Under the pieces are notes generated by a model that ran no database searches, had not been told where the DNA came from, and saw only the letters and a list, made by a program, of their open reading frames with translations. The position numbers and the translations under genes were made by a program. From positions 25,029,820 to 25,093,819 of the forward strand of contig OY727096.1 in the NCBI GenBank assembly GCA_963402885.1: a stretch of DNA of 64,000 nt, read 5' to 3'. The DNA comes from Antedon bifida (taxonomy: Eukaryota; Echinodermata; Crinoidea; Comatulida; Antedonidae). Below, one piece after another: positions 15,201-30,200 of the stretch (the stretch's first letter is position 1; every line of letters begins with the position of its first letter).

Positions 15201-18200
15201 TTCCATACGGATCAGTTGCTGTATAAGTAACCTGAGTTGTTGTTGCTGCAAAGCCATCACCAGGGTTATGTGTAGAGACTAAGGTAACATTGCCTGAATT
15301 ATCTGTAGCATTTGGAGTCATCCAAGTAGCATTAGTGAATGGCAACATACTTGTAGTATTCAAAACAATGTTCATTGGACAGCTGGATATCACAGGATCT
15401 TTTTCATCTGTTTAGAAAGAATGGAAAAGATTACTTGAAAATAACATATTGCACAAAGGTAAAAAATTAAAATTGCAAGTGAGAAGGTATGAGGTTGGTG
15501 GATTGTTTGCATTCTTATGCAAGATATTTATTTATAACCAATTCCATGAAAACTTTTTTACTGAAAATCATTAAAATTATCTAAAAAAATTGTACACAAC
15601 TAATATTCACCTCGTACAGTGACATAAAATGTACAGTTAACACTGTTTCCAAATGCATCAGTTACTGTATATTCAAGTATTGTTGTTCCTATGGGAAAGT
15701 TTTCACCAGATTGATTATAACTTGGACCTGATCCTGTTAGGCTGAGCTCATATAAAGATTCTGTGTTGTCTGTGTATTCAACATCCCATTGAATCAAAGC
15801 TGTTGGTTGTCCATTGTCTGCTGTTACATTGACGTCACTGGGACATGTTATATTTGGATTTTCATTATCTATAAGAAAACAAAATTACGATTTTATTGAA
15901 CTCTTTAATAATAACAGTTGAATGTTTAAACCAACCAATGTATTATCCAAAAGTACAATATAACATACTGTGTAACAGTATCAATGTCTATTTAGTTGCA
16001 ATAATAAAACAATAAACTAATGAGAATCAGTTATTTTGTTGTAGTGTTTTTGTATACTGTAGACATAAGATTCGAAAATAAAAAACATTTTGTACACAAA
16101 AATTAATATAATAGAATGTGTATAAACTCACCATCAACAGTTACAGAGAAAAAGCAAGATTCATCATTTCCCGATGGATCTTGTGCCATACAGCTTACAT
16201 TTTGTTGTATTATTGGCCAAACAGCATCAAACTGGTCACCAGATTCACTTGTACAATTATACGTAACATTACCTGAATTATCAGTAACTGACACATTCCA
16301 GTAAACAGTTGAGTATGATTGGGACTCATCTGTATATGCCATAATGTTGCCACTGGGGCAATCAAATACTGGATCTTTATTATCTGTAATAGATTAAAGA
16401 AATACCAAATAAGAAACTTATTGTACATTTTCAAGTAAACTGTTCATGCATTTTTTCGCATTATTTGACTTACCAGTTACAGTGACATTAAACATGCAAG
16501 TTTGCATATTATTTGATGCATCTGTTGATGTGTACATTACTAGAGTTGTTCCAATATCAAACAGTGTATATGGTTCATAGTTAGAGGTTAATGTAGGTTC
16601 TATCCCACTGTTGTCTGTTGTATTTGGTATAGGCCAAGATACATTAGCTGTTGCTGAATTTAAATCGGTGAACACAGTCACATTGGACACACAACTCAAA
16701 GTTGGAGACTCATTATCTGTGTAAATAAAAATTATACATAACAGTAAACTCTAATTACAGAATTGGAATATTGTTGTTATTTAATAACATTAAATTTATT
16801 TTGTAAAAAGTTTATACAAAAATAAAATACACAACATTTACAATAAAACTGGTCTTACCTTCTATGGTAACATTGAAAATACATACAGCTACATTTCCTG
16901 AAGGATCGACTGCTGTATAGGTAACAGTTGTAACACCAATATAGAATAAATCGCCTGAATCGTATGTTCCATTAAAGCTTACAGCATCATCATTATCTGT
17001 AGCTGTAGGCTCCGGAGTCCAGGTAATATTAGTGTAATTTTTTCCAATATCTGTTTCATTTATAATATTGTTTGAACAATTTGCAATAACTGGATTTTCG
17101 ATATCTGACAAAAGAAAGGGAAAAATAGACCATTTAAAAGTAAAAAATAGTACTTTCAGCTTATAATTAGCTATCAAATTAGGTAAAACTAAAAGCATAG
17201 ATACTGTAGACCTATAATATAAAATAAATTTTATTCTGAATGTTAGTATTTTTTTTCTTAAACCCTAATAGATGCTAAATCCAATTTGTATATGTGTGAA
17301 TCTTATATTTCTAAAACATAATGTTGTATGATGCATATATAAAATTAAATTTATTTCTCAAATACTGTAAGTGGAAATGACAATAGGGCAGCTTATGGTA
17401 ATTACTGTACTCTGCATTGTCAATCAGATAACAAAGACAAAAATGCCAATATACATTCGATTCTTCCTTATTTATTAAAATACAAGTCTGTTACGAGTAT
17501 TCGAATTTGCAATTATATAATTTTCTTCCTAAATCAAAATTCTGATACAAATGCCCATTTTAAAATGTTGAACTCATAAATGTCAATGTCTAATCATTCA
17601 TTTTTTGAAAAAGATTTAATCAATTGTCAACAAAAGATATTGAAATAAAAGCAGTAACAGAAACTACATACCTACAACCACAAGGGAAAAATTACAACTG
17701 TTTTGGTTTCCAGATGTATCATAGATGATGTAAGTAATAAAATTAACTCCTATTGGAAAATCTTGACCTGAAGACATACTTGCAGTAGACCTATCTGCAT
17801 CTACTTCAATGTTGTCAGCTGAAGGTGCAAGTGTAAAAATATATGGTGCAAAGCTGTCACCTTCAGTGTTGTTGATATAAACAGTTGAGTTATCACAGCC
17901 AAAGAAGATGGGAGGTTCTTCATCTGTAATAAATTATATCAAGGAATAAACATTGTTTATTAAGAAGATATTGACATCAGCACAATTTATTTCAATATGG
18001 TAAAATTAAGGTAAATACAAAATAATAATGACAGTTGCAAATAAAACCGCAAATAAGATCAAAACCAGAAGAAACACATTTTCTATTAGACCTTATTTGA
18101 TATATAAGGTATACAGATAAAACGGTAACTTTATGACATATAAGACACATACATAGATATAATAATACTAGATAAAGGGAAAGGTATTTATATTTGTCCT

Positions 18201-21200
18201 CAAGCTTAACTGGAAACTGAGGAAATTCGGATTAGGACCTCCACGGACCCACGGCAGCCAGCAGTGCAGCGCCTACCAGATCAGCACACCGGGAGACGAT
18301 TCCCTACTCTTTTTGAATAGTGTATCAAGTTCTTTAACGTGCATGCAATGTTAAGTACACGGGACCAACGGCTTTACATCCCATCCAAAGGATGAGGCAA
18401 TGAGAGTAAAGCATCTTGCCTAAGGATGCAATTAGTATGGTACAGATAACCTCGAACCCATGCCTATCACATGCTAGTCCGATATTACCATTAGACCATC
18501 ACTCTTCAGTATATACAGCACTCGCCGCGATTTCTAGACGGTCTCCCATCCAGAACGCAACCGGGCCCAACGTTGCTTAACTTCAGTGATCCGACGAGAA
18601 CCGGTGTTTCAACGCAGTATGGCCGTAAATAAATAATTATTATATAACAGAATAAAACTGTACATAGATTATTAAAATAAAGTACTGCTTTTAAGAGGAA
18701 CTGCTATAAGACAAAATAAAAAATTTAAGTGATTTGCAAAAGAAGGTCAATAGAATGACATTGTTTATTAAAGTATCGTTGTTCCATAATCGGGGTCCTG
18801 AGACGGAGATACTGTAAAATAAACAGAGGTACGTAATCGAACAAAAGAAATATATACATTAAAATTGCAAGTATTACTACGTAAATGACGGTTCCTTTGG
18901 CTTCTTAATTAAATCTAACATAGTCAGACAAACTTTATTATGAAACAATTGCAACATAAAAGATGCCACGTGGACAAAATTGTAATTGTTTCAGTGTTTT
19001 AAATAAAAGATCGGAGTGTGAGGTAAAAAAGTAATAATTTGCATAATACGTTTCAGTAGTAAGTTAATACCACATTGTAGTAAAGTAAATGAGGTAATTA
19101 GGGAATAGTACAGTAAAGCAAATAGGCTGTTTGACAAAATTGCATCACTGTGAGCATGTGAAATGAAAGAATTAAATCGATCAATCCTTACCAACAACCT
19201 TTACTAAAAAGGAGCATATCTCAACATTGCCTGCATCATCTTCTGCAACATAGGTCACATTCAGGTCATAATCAGTTGATATATTGAAATAAACTTGAGA
19301 TCCTGGATAATTGTTGTTTGTTACCATCACAACGCCTACATTATCAGTTGCTGTTGGAATTGTCCAGGTCACGGTTGCAAACATTTCACCAATGGACCTG
19401 TCATCGGCTGGAGGATCAGTTGGTACTTTCAATGGGCTGGATGGGCAGGTACCACTGAAAGATGGTGCCTCCATATCTATAAATAAGAGTTTTTGTAATG
19501 TATGACAAAAACACAAAAGTGGGTATATGATAATGTAGAAAATGGAGAATAAACTATAGATACTAATAAGCAATGATAATAATGTAAGTATTTTACAAAG
19601 ATATTATTTTATTGTTTCATGAACAACAATCACCTTTGACCTCTAATGTAACATTGCACATTGCCTTGTTGCCAGAATCATCTGTAGCTGTAAATGTGAT
19701 AACATGTACGCCAATATCAAACACATAAGGAGCAGCAATATCAGATGAAATCATAGGACTCGTATCAACATTGTCTGTCACTGTTGGTTCTATCAAGCTG
19801 TAGATGAGGGTTGGACAGATCAAGACTGGATCCTCATTATCTATTTAATAAAACAAAATAAATAAACAAATATTCAATAATGCTAAAATAATATTACATC
19901 TTTTAAATTGTAGAATGGAACAAAACATGTCCTTTTTTCTACATAAAAGTGTTAATTCTTGTTTGCAAACAAAAATTTGCCATATATACCATATATATTT
20001 TCTCAAACTTATAATATAAACAAAAAGTAAACAAGTCATTACATTATTATCATAATTACTATATGAAAAGTATACCCCAACAAAATAATACTTTATATGT
20101 ATTATAATTATAGTGTTCTTTGAAATTGGTGAAGAATTATTGACGAAAACGACTGAGAGTTCATCTGTTAATGATGATTGTAAGGCCAAGGAATCATAAC
20201 TAATAGGATAATGTTCATAAAAGTTGTATTTAAAATTAATTCCTCATTGGCTAAATTATTCAACGTTCAAACAAGGTTTCTATTAATTTACCTTCAACAT
20301 TCAGGCCAAAGTCACAGGTGTCACTATTTCCATAAGGATCAGTTGCTGTAAAAGTGATTGTGTGAGTACCATATGGTATCATGTTACCAGACTCAAATGG
20401 TGACGAAACTACAGTCACTGTTCCATTACTGTTGTCACTTGTCACAGGAGGATCCCAGGTGACAGTGGCATTTTGACTTCCTATATCTGTACCGACATTT
20501 ACTAGTCCATACCCTTCTCCGATGTAATTGTTTGAAGTGACATTTGCTGGGCAGTCGATCATTGGACTTTCATTATCTATTCACAACATAAATAACAGAA
20601 ATAAATAAATTACCTTTGATATAACCATAATACTGTAGCTCAATTTTAATTTCCTTCTAGAATGTAGTCACTTACCTTCAACAGTGATAACAAAACTGCA
20701 GCTATCATTAAAGTTACCAGCTGAATCTGAGACACTGTACTGGACTGCTGTGTTGCCAATTGCAAACATATTATCACCAGAAGTGTAGTCTGCTACTGGT
20801 ACAGGAGTCTCTCCAGAGTTATCAGTAGCTGTCGGTTCAACCCATGTGACATTCATTCCAAATGCCTCACCAGTTGTTGTCTTAACAATTATATCCATTG
20901 GACAATCTATAATATCTGGAGCTTCTGGATCTAAAGCATGATAGTAATTATAATGTATAATGATTTATAGTAATAATATAATAATACCCGGTGAATATCA
21001 TCGGGATGAAAATGCATTTGTACAATAATTATCAAGTTAATTTTCATATTTCAGTAGGAAGAAAGAGGAGACGGGCTATGCTTACCAGTAACAATTACTG
21101 TAAAGGTACATGTTCCTGCATTGCCTGAAGTATCAATTGCATCATATATAACATAAGTGCTACCAACATCAAATGCATTGCTTCCAGAACTGTAATTTGA

Positions 21201-24200
21201 TGTTGGTGTTATATCTTCACCAGAATTGTCATATACTATTGGAATATGGATCCAGTTAACATTGACCGCTTGACCTGAACCCTCTGCTGTAGTAGTTATA
21301 ATATCAGGTGGACAGATCAAGACTGGATCCTCATTATCTATTGAATAAAACAAAATAAATAAACAATATTCAATAATGCTAAAATAATATTACATCTTTT
21401 AAATTGTAGAATGGAACAAAACATGTCCTTTTTTCTACATAAAAGTGTTAATTCCTGTTTGCAAAAAAAAATTTGACATATATACATTTTCTCAAACTTA
21501 CCATATAAACAAAAAGTAAGCAAGTCATTACATTATTATCATAATTACTATATGAAAAGTATACCCCAACAAAATAATACTTTATATGTATTACAATTAT
21601 AGTGTTCTTTGAAATTGGTGAAGAATTATTGACGAAAACGACTGAGAGTTCATCTGTTAATGATGATTGTAAGGCCAAGGAATCATAACTAATAGGATAA
21701 TGTTCATAGAAGTTGTATTTAAAATTAATTCCTCATTGGCTAAATTATTCAACGTTCAAACAAGGTTTCTATTAATTTACCTTCAACATTCAGGCGAAAG
21801 TCACAGGTGTCACTATTTCCATAAGGATCAGTTGCTGTAAAAGTGATTGTGTAAGTACCATAATATGGTATCATGTCACCAGACTCAAATGGTGACGAAA
21901 CTACAGTCACTGTTCCATTACTATTGTCACTTGTCACAGGAGGATCCCAGGTGACAGTGGCACTTGGACTTCCTATATCTGTACTGACATTTACTAGTCC
22001 ATACCCTTCTCCGATGTAATTGTTTGAAGTGACATTTGCTGGGCAGTCGATCATTGGACTTTCATTATCTATTCACAACAGAAATAAATAAATTACCTTT
22101 GATATAACCATATTACTGTAGCTCAATTTTAATTTCCTTCTAGAATGTAGTCACTTACCTTCAACAGTGACAACAAAACTGCAGCTATCATTAAAGTTAC
22201 CAGCTGAATCTGAGACATTGTACTGGACTGCTGTGTTGCCAATTGCAAACATATTATCACCAGAAGTGTAGTCTGCTACTGGTACAGGAGTCTCTCCAGA
22301 GTTATCAGTAGCTGTCGGTTCAACCCATGTGACATTCATTCCAAATGCCTCACCAGTTGTTGTCTTAACAATTATATCCATTGGACAATCTATAATATCT
22401 GAAGCTTCTGGATCTAAAGCATGATAGTAATTATAATGTATAATGATTTATAGTAATAATATAATAATACCCGGTGAATATCATCGGGACAAAAATGCAT
22501 TTGTACAATTAGACAGGCAGCCCAGAGACATTTGGTTAGATGAGCTAGGTACCAATATCTGACTATTTAAGTGTGTTGGGGGTCACTCGAAGTCAATGAA
22601 AATGGGAGGCTGCCGGGTACCCCCTGCTGCGTCTAGATGCGGCACCGGTTAGATGAGTGAGATACCACCTAATTTTACCACCATGGGATGCCCATTGGCA
22701 TCATTATACCAGTATCACAAACGACAGACTTTTTGTCTGCTGCAATAGGCACGCCAGACCCCCCGAGGGAGGGCCTAAAATGGGGCTAGCATAGATGAGT
22801 GAGGTACCACTCAAAATTAATGCCAAATGAACAAGTTGTGTTCATACAATACTAAATGGATAACAACAGACTAATTGTCTGCTGCACCGCAAGTACCAGA
22901 CACCCTAAAGTTAGACTAGAGACCCCCTTCCCCCTACTAGCCCAGCTTAGATATTGTAGATACCACCAGCAACCAATGTTATATGATTTAGCACATTGTA
23001 AGCAATACCAAATGACCTATTACAGACTATCTGTACACTGCCTTCAGGCCCGTAGCCAGGAGGGGTTTTTAGGTTCGGGCGAACCCCCCTTTACAGCGAC
23101 CCCCCCCCCCCCCCCGACACTTAACCGACTGCGAATCCCCATCCCCGACATTCCCAATACCTCACCACCCTCATCTCTGAAAACCCTCCAAATACGTGCC
23201 TCACAATACAAAAGGTTATTGGTAAATTGAAAAATTCGTAAACTCGTTCGTGAATAACTCATACCGTATTGTTAAACAAATGAATTGGTTGCCGATTTTC
23301 ACCTGAAAAATAATACAAATTTTTGGTCGCAGGATGTAACATGATATTGACGCGAGCTTGGGCACGAACGAATCGCACAAAGGACACCGCTAGACAACCG
23401 CGTACCTATTGTTTCGATCACTGGCAGTCAGCATGCATAAAGTATATAGCCTTTTGACGTACATCAAAAAAATGGAACGCTGCGGTTACCCACAATATTT
23501 ATGTGTGGCTATGAAGTACAGTGTATCATCATCATAGAGGATTATAGTGAATAGTGAATGTAATATATTACACTATAATATCTATGCTATCATGTACTGT
23601 AGTTTACATTAGGCCTATAGCATTCGATTATTTTTTTCTAGACCACCACTTAACTGTATCAATACCACCTATTTACATTGATATATTTAGTTTCCTCAAC
23701 AAATTGCTGTAAATAAATATAGATAGAGCTATCAGGGGCAGTCGCAGGACTATTTTAAGAGGGTTGCCCAAAGACTCCAGGGCTGTAGACACTGAGTATT
23801 TGAGCAAGCAAATTGTTAAATGACACCCTTAGATGGCTGCAAATGGTATTCTCGCATGTAAAATTCATGATAAATTTTTTTTCGTTCAATGCGAACGTCA
23901 CATGGAAGTCCCCGATGAAGGTACTTTTGGTACGGTAATACATTCTAATAACTGTACTCAATTAATGTAAATTAATTAATAATTTTAAAAAGTTATACAC
24001 AAAATATGAAGCTGTTGCTATAAAAATATTGAGCAAAAGGTTAAATTGTATAATTTGGAATTTTAATTCATTTAAAAATGCTAAATAAAGTCAGATGTTA
24101 AAACCACAATTTCCAAAAATTCATTTTTATTTATCCACTATAAACTTTACAAAAGTGTTGTTTTAAACCATACTCCAAATAAAACAAAGAAAATAATTTT

Positions 24201-27200
24201 AGGACATTTGCAGAAAGAAGCAAACTTTGCTCTGCTACCGGTATAACACGGTTCAAATTTCGGAACGTCTATAAATTACTACGGAAATTCGGCCTAATAT
24301 TTACGAACGTACGGAAATGAAGATAAATAGGGTACTACACGCATCGGAAATACAAAACTATACTCACAATTATGATTTGGCCTAAAAATTGGCCTTAGAT
24401 TATGAAAAACCCCCGGCAAAACACAATAATTATGGACAAATCGATTAATAGCCTTGGCAATATGCCTAATATTTAAAAGGAATGAATATAGGCTATATTT
24501 CGTTTGTCGATGAATTTTTGAATTCATGTGTGAATGATTGATCCATTAGAGGTAATCTATTATGGCTCTAGTAACACTGCTATGCGTGGGTAATTTGTGA
24601 CATGTGTAGTAGAGCGTTTCTTTGATTGAATAATATTGTTTGTATTATAACACAAGTTCATTTTGGATTTTCAGTAAATTACCAATAGTTTATTCAAAGT
24701 CAAACTGTAACTAATCCCTCACTATTCAATCAAAATGTTATTGTTATACTACTATATTGTTGAAAAATGGATTGCGTGATATGAAAATGGATTGATAGTA
24801 AAACGTAATAAAGATACGTTCTTGTCTGGTTATTAGGTATTCATGCTCTGATGAAGCAGAGGATTATTTTTATAGCGTTCCATTTAAAATAAATTTTATT
24901 ACAAAGAAATATTTTGGTTGTGAAGGTTGTTTTAACAATTAGGCTAATATCAAAACATTCAACAATGATAAAATGCCCTGCAACTCTGTAACTACTTTAT
25001 GACTAAGCCTATCAAGTTCCGGGTCCGGATGGATATTGTATACGATGAAATGGAACTCAATTTTAATTTTGTGGCAGAAACAACATTTAGTATGAAATTA
25101 AGGGTGTTGTCCGGGCCACAAGGGAAACACCCCTGGGTCCGCCCCTGGCTATAATAAGCATTGAATTTGCCTTCTCACCCAAATTGTGCTTTTTTTGGGG
25201 GGCTTGTAACTTGAACGCAAAACAAAAAACCAAGTGAATGATCAAACAATCGGCGGTGGTTCCGCACACAGAGCACGCGCATCTAACATACGGCAACATC
25301 ATCGTCCTTTAAATAGTCCACGTGTGTGAGGAGGAGGAAAAAAAGTATGATCTTTTTGTTCAATGGTAGCATGCTGCATGAGAGTGTTTTTTCCGGCCAA
25401 TTAGAGGTGCCATTTATCATGAATGTTATGTGCGAGAGTACCATTTCCGGCCATCAAGGGGTGTCATTTAACAAAACAGTGACCCAAATACTTAGTGTCC
25501 AAACACCCCCTTGACAGATCCTGGCTACGGCCCTGGCCTTGGCCCTGGCAGACCCCTCTAAAGTTCGACTAGAGACCCCATTTACCCCAAGTATAGCCTA
25601 CCTTAGATAGTGTAGATACCACCAGCAGCAAAAAAACCCCACAAAACAACATGTTTAATCGAACTAACACAAAACAATTGAAAATATATCCCATCAATGA
25701 CGATAAAATGACCATTACCATTCTAAAGGGAAAATAGTTTAAGAGTTTCACTTAAAACTTATATAGACCAAATAATAAATACTTTTCAATGCATGATATG
25801 GTTGGAATCTACCTAAAACATATTTTAATGACTAAACGCTGTAGTTTTACAGAAATAACTTTAAATACCTTTTTCTAGGGACAGTACAACATACTGAACT
25901 ATTTATAGGCCTACTGTACTGTACAATTTTAAGTAAAAAACAATCTGTTGCCCAATGCCTTTTAGAAGAGTATAATAATAATTTGTAACATAATGTGGTT
26001 ATTATGTACTATTAACATTTAAACATAATTCTGACCAAACCCAGTAGTATTAAATAAATAACCTTTACAATGAAAGTTTTCTTTTTATTTAAATATTTCT
26101 TTGTTTTATATATATATAAATCCAAAGGCAAATTACTGAAAAATGACAATACTGTGGGTATCAGTCGCTGGATCTCAATGGATAAAAAAAAAAGCGAAAA
26201 GCTAAATCAAAACGATAAAGTAAAACAGCCAGAGAAGTTAGCAGAGCTACTCTCGGGCAACATTATACAATTTGTAAGTAAAAAAACAGTAGTTGTAGCC
26301 AAATTCTTAATTATAAGAGTATATTAATATATTTTCAACAAGTACTGTAGCCCAATGCTTATTATAAAAGATTATACTAATTTTTTTTTTAATAGATACA
26401 GTACTACATAACTAGCCCAATGCTATTAATCATTATTTTGAACAAAGTTTGTGTATTAAATAAATAACTTTTACAATAAACTGGTTTCCAGAATCGGCAT
26501 TACCCGAAAACCTTTTTGAAGATGTACCTGTGAGTGTTAGCGAAACCAACGAAGATGATATAAGTTCTGGGCCGGAATGGAGCGATGACACTGACAGTGA
26601 ACTTAAGATGTTCTGTTTTTAGAAATTAGAAATTTACAGAATAATTCATAATTCTCCCGTTATACCGTTTTTATGCTTTTTATTTAATATAAATGTTTAT
26701 ATGTCCATGTAAATACAATTATCCAACTCTCACTAATGCAGCAAGGGCTACAATATAATATTTACTTTAACATATACGTTTACATAGTAATATCCAGTAT
26801 TTCGAGAGAGAAAAAAAATATATTAAACACAATAATTATTATTTTAAATACTTTTAATACTTTTAACCGAGTTTGGTCAGTAATATGTACATCTAAACAT
26901 ATGTTATTGTTAATAGTAGATTCCATTATAAAAATATTAAATATACTCTTTTAATCAGCATTGGGTTACAGTACTTTTATTGTAAAAGTTATTTATTTAA
27001 TACACAAACTTTGTTCAAAATAATGATTAATATACTCTTCTAATAAGCTTAGTAGCGGATAACTCCTTGTAATCGTCCTGTTACTTTTTTTTTTTTTTCT
27101 TATTTCTTTCTCCTCCATTTTTCATAACTTTGTCAACATATGGGCATTTACGTGAACTTGTGCACCTCCTATTTTTGAATGACGTCAGAGTTGACTTACG

Positions 27201-30200
27201 TGCGATTTTATGATTTTTTATGATTGATCATAGGCTAAAAACCAAGCATAATTTTGTTTTGACACTTTAATTTAAAAATGAAAATTTAAGTCATATCAAG
27301 GGCAAACTTTTTGTGGATTAAAAATGCCATGTTTTACAAGACGTTACGCGCACACACACATTTCTCCTCTATTTTTGTGTCTCGCTTATATCAAAAATGT
27401 GTAAACATAACATTTCATAACTTTGTCAACATATGGGCATTCACGTGAAGTTGTGCACCTACTATTGTGAATGACGTCAGAAATGCGTAACGTGACTTAC
27501 GCATGATTTTATGAATTTCCCGTATTTAACATAGATTGAAAACCATATAACAATTTAAGTTGAAACTTAGCAAAAGTTTAATTTATATCTTGCGCTATAA
27601 CTTTTTGTGCACTAAAAATGGCATGTTTTACACGAAGTTACGCGCGCACGCGCATTTAAAATCTAAAATGCGCAAAATTAATTTCTAATCAACTTTCTAC
27701 GCTGATCATGACATTTTGAGCATGTCAAAAATTCCCACGCCCGAACAATTTTACGCGCGTGGTCCGCATGTAGCGCTAAAAACATCTTTTTTGCGTGAAT
27801 TATGTTTTTCCAGCCTTTTATAGTAATTTTATCAAATTTTAAAACAATTAAGACTTAAAATTACGTCATAATAGCACGTCAAATTGTACAATTTGTGCGT
27901 GTTTTTAATGAAAAAATTCATCAAAATTATGCCTTTTTTTAAACAATCATAGATTCTATTCTACGAGGTAAACTTTTTTTTACTTACATACTCTGGAAGG
28001 TGATGAGTTGTAGATATCGGATCATTAATAAATATGGCTAACCGGACATTGTGACGTCATCGTATCGCCACACAAATGTAAAATATATGGTTTTTGTCTC
28101 TTTCGTTATTGGTCATCACATTAAATGGAGCTTATCTGTATTCCTTTTTCTCCGAGATTTTAATATTGTCTAGGTCAATCAACTATCTTATGCATGAGTT
28201 AAAAATATTTAATTTTTATGACGTCATCATGCCTAAAAATTTAAATTACGTGTATACAGATTATACTGTGTACTTTAAAATGTATATACTAAATGACACA
28301 AAATAGACAGAATTTAGCACCAACAACATATCATATTCTTCAGTTCAGGTCATAATGCCATAATCTTTTTCTGTGTGCAACATTCAAACGTATGACGTGC
28401 ACATGGCGTTTGTCGAGCGGATAACTAACTCGTCAAAGTGACGAGTTTCATGTCTAGTTCTTCTTTCCTTCCTTCCTTTTTGTGAGTCGCGTTTCTCTAA
28501 AATGTGTAAACATAACATTTCATAACTTTGACAACATATGGGCATTTACGTAAAGTTATGCACCTCCTATTTTTGAATGACGTCATAGTTGCGCAACGTG
28601 ACTTACGCGCAATTTTATGAATTTCAATGATTGATCATAGATTAAAAACCAAAAGTCATTTAGTATTTACACTTTGACAAAATTAAGTCATATCAGGGGC
28701 AAACTTTTTACGGATTAAAATTGCCATGTTTCACAAGAAGTTACTGTACGCGCGCACGCGCATTTAAAATTTCAAAACGCGCAAAATTAATTTCTTATCA
28801 ACTTTTTACGCATTTCTTGTCATTTTGAGCATGTCAAAAATTCCCACGGGCGCGCAACTTTTTACGCGTGCGGTGCGCACGTAGCGTTAAAAACATATTT
28901 TTTTTCTCTTGAATTATATTTTTCAAGCTTTTCCTAGTAATTTTGAAAACAATTTAGACCTTTTCCAGTTTAAATAACGCCATATGAACACGTTGAATTA
29001 GACAATTCATGCGCGTTTTTTATGAAAAAGCTTAAAAAATCGTCAAAATAATGTCTTTTTTTAACAGTCATAGTTTCTAAAGTAAACCGTGAACCGTTTA
29101 TTTTTATTACAAAATCTAGAAGTTGATGAGTTGTAGATATCGGATCATGCATCGATAAGGCTAAAAAAACATTGTGACGTCATCGTATGGCCACACGAAT
29201 GTAAAATATAGGATTTTTGTCTCTTTTGTTATTGCTCATCACATTCAATGGAGCGCATCACGCTTATCTGTATTCCTTTTTCTCCTACATTTATATATTG
29301 TCTAGGTCAATCAACTTTCTTTAGCATGAGATAAAAATATTTTAATTTTTATGACGTCATCATGCCTAAAAATTTTAATTACGTGGGTCATTAATTTAAT
29401 TTTTACAGTAAATTTTAATCTGTAACAGCTCGTAAGAATAAAATGTGATGATCACGATTAAAACGTTTTCTGAAAGCTATTGGATTGTAGATACGAAATC
29501 ATGTGAACTTTTCGCCAATCAGATGTTGTAAGTTTAATTAAAAAGGTCAAATTTTCATCGTCTGCGTCAATGTTCATCAGATTTAAATGTGCGCGCACCA
29601 ACATTTTACGTATTCAAATTTCTTCTACACGTTAATATGTTGTTGCTGAGATAATTTTCTTCAGAAATTGCTATCTTTGTGTTTTATTTTGATGACGTCA
29701 TCATGTTAAATATTTGAATTAAAGGCAGGTCATAATTTAGTTAATATGTCATATAATATACAGTAGTACAATGTACACCAGCATAGGCTCTGATGTGAGC
29801 AAGTTGTTGTTTGCCGCCCTCTGTATCATGTAGAATTAATGTCTCCTTGTATACACAGTATACTGTATAATTATAATACAAGGCGAAAATACAAGGCCAA
29901 CTCTTATTATAGTTTTTAACATATGACAAGCACATGGCGTCTGTCGTGCGGATAACTAACTCGTCAAAGTGACGAGTTTCATGTCTAGTTACCACATTAT
30001 GTTACAAATTACAGTATCATTATTATACTCTTCTAAAAAGCATTGGGCAACTACGAAAGCCCATTAATGCCATTTTAAGTATATGTTTTTTGAACGTAAT
30101 CCGTTCTAACGAATTAGTAATTCGTTTGAACGGATTAATAATCTGTTCAAACGAATTAGTAATCCGTTCAAACGAATTGCAACATATACAACAAGTGCCA

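Larger units (their letters stand above)
4448..16716 (-). repeat. Tandem array of a 1699-bp four-exon HYR unit (8 units, 29 exons)
   Basis: Exon types A (258 nt), B (252), C (243) and D (243) recur at exactly 1699-bp spacing: B exons start at 4969, 6668, 8367, 10066, 11765, 14433 and 16132. Introns are as conserved as exons, so the amplification or homogenisation is recent. There are 8 A, 7 B, 7 C and 7 D exons. Edge units (A1; A8, B8, C8) are the most diverged, as expected when unequal exchange homogenises the centre. In transcript order the unit is C-B-A-D. Copy number may vary between haplotypes or be mis-assembled. Confidence 0.95.
19812..22507 (-). repeat. 1.5-kb tandem duplication carrying two HYR exons per copy
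   Basis: 19812 to about 21020 and 21311 to about 22507 match along exons and introns, offset about 1.48-1.5 kb with small indels. Shared landmarks include ggacagatcaagactggatcc and acccggtgaatatcatcggga. The second copy breaks off at 22508, where mobile DNA begins. Confidence 0.9.

Noticed and set aside
4626..16304. Recurring plus-strand frames of 62 and 68 codons across the HYR array
   Set aside because: They are antisense to exons A and B and recur only because the unit is duplicated. No splice or domain support.
18511..18626. Functional 5S rRNA gene
   Set aside because: Many differences from 5S consensus, no pol III terminator after the 5S part, and it continues into a tRNA-like unit and SINE body.
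23044..23262. Frames in the C-rich block near 23.1 kb
   Set aside because: The block is a repeat end with a 16-C run. The frames read low-complexity Gly/Pro and have no support.
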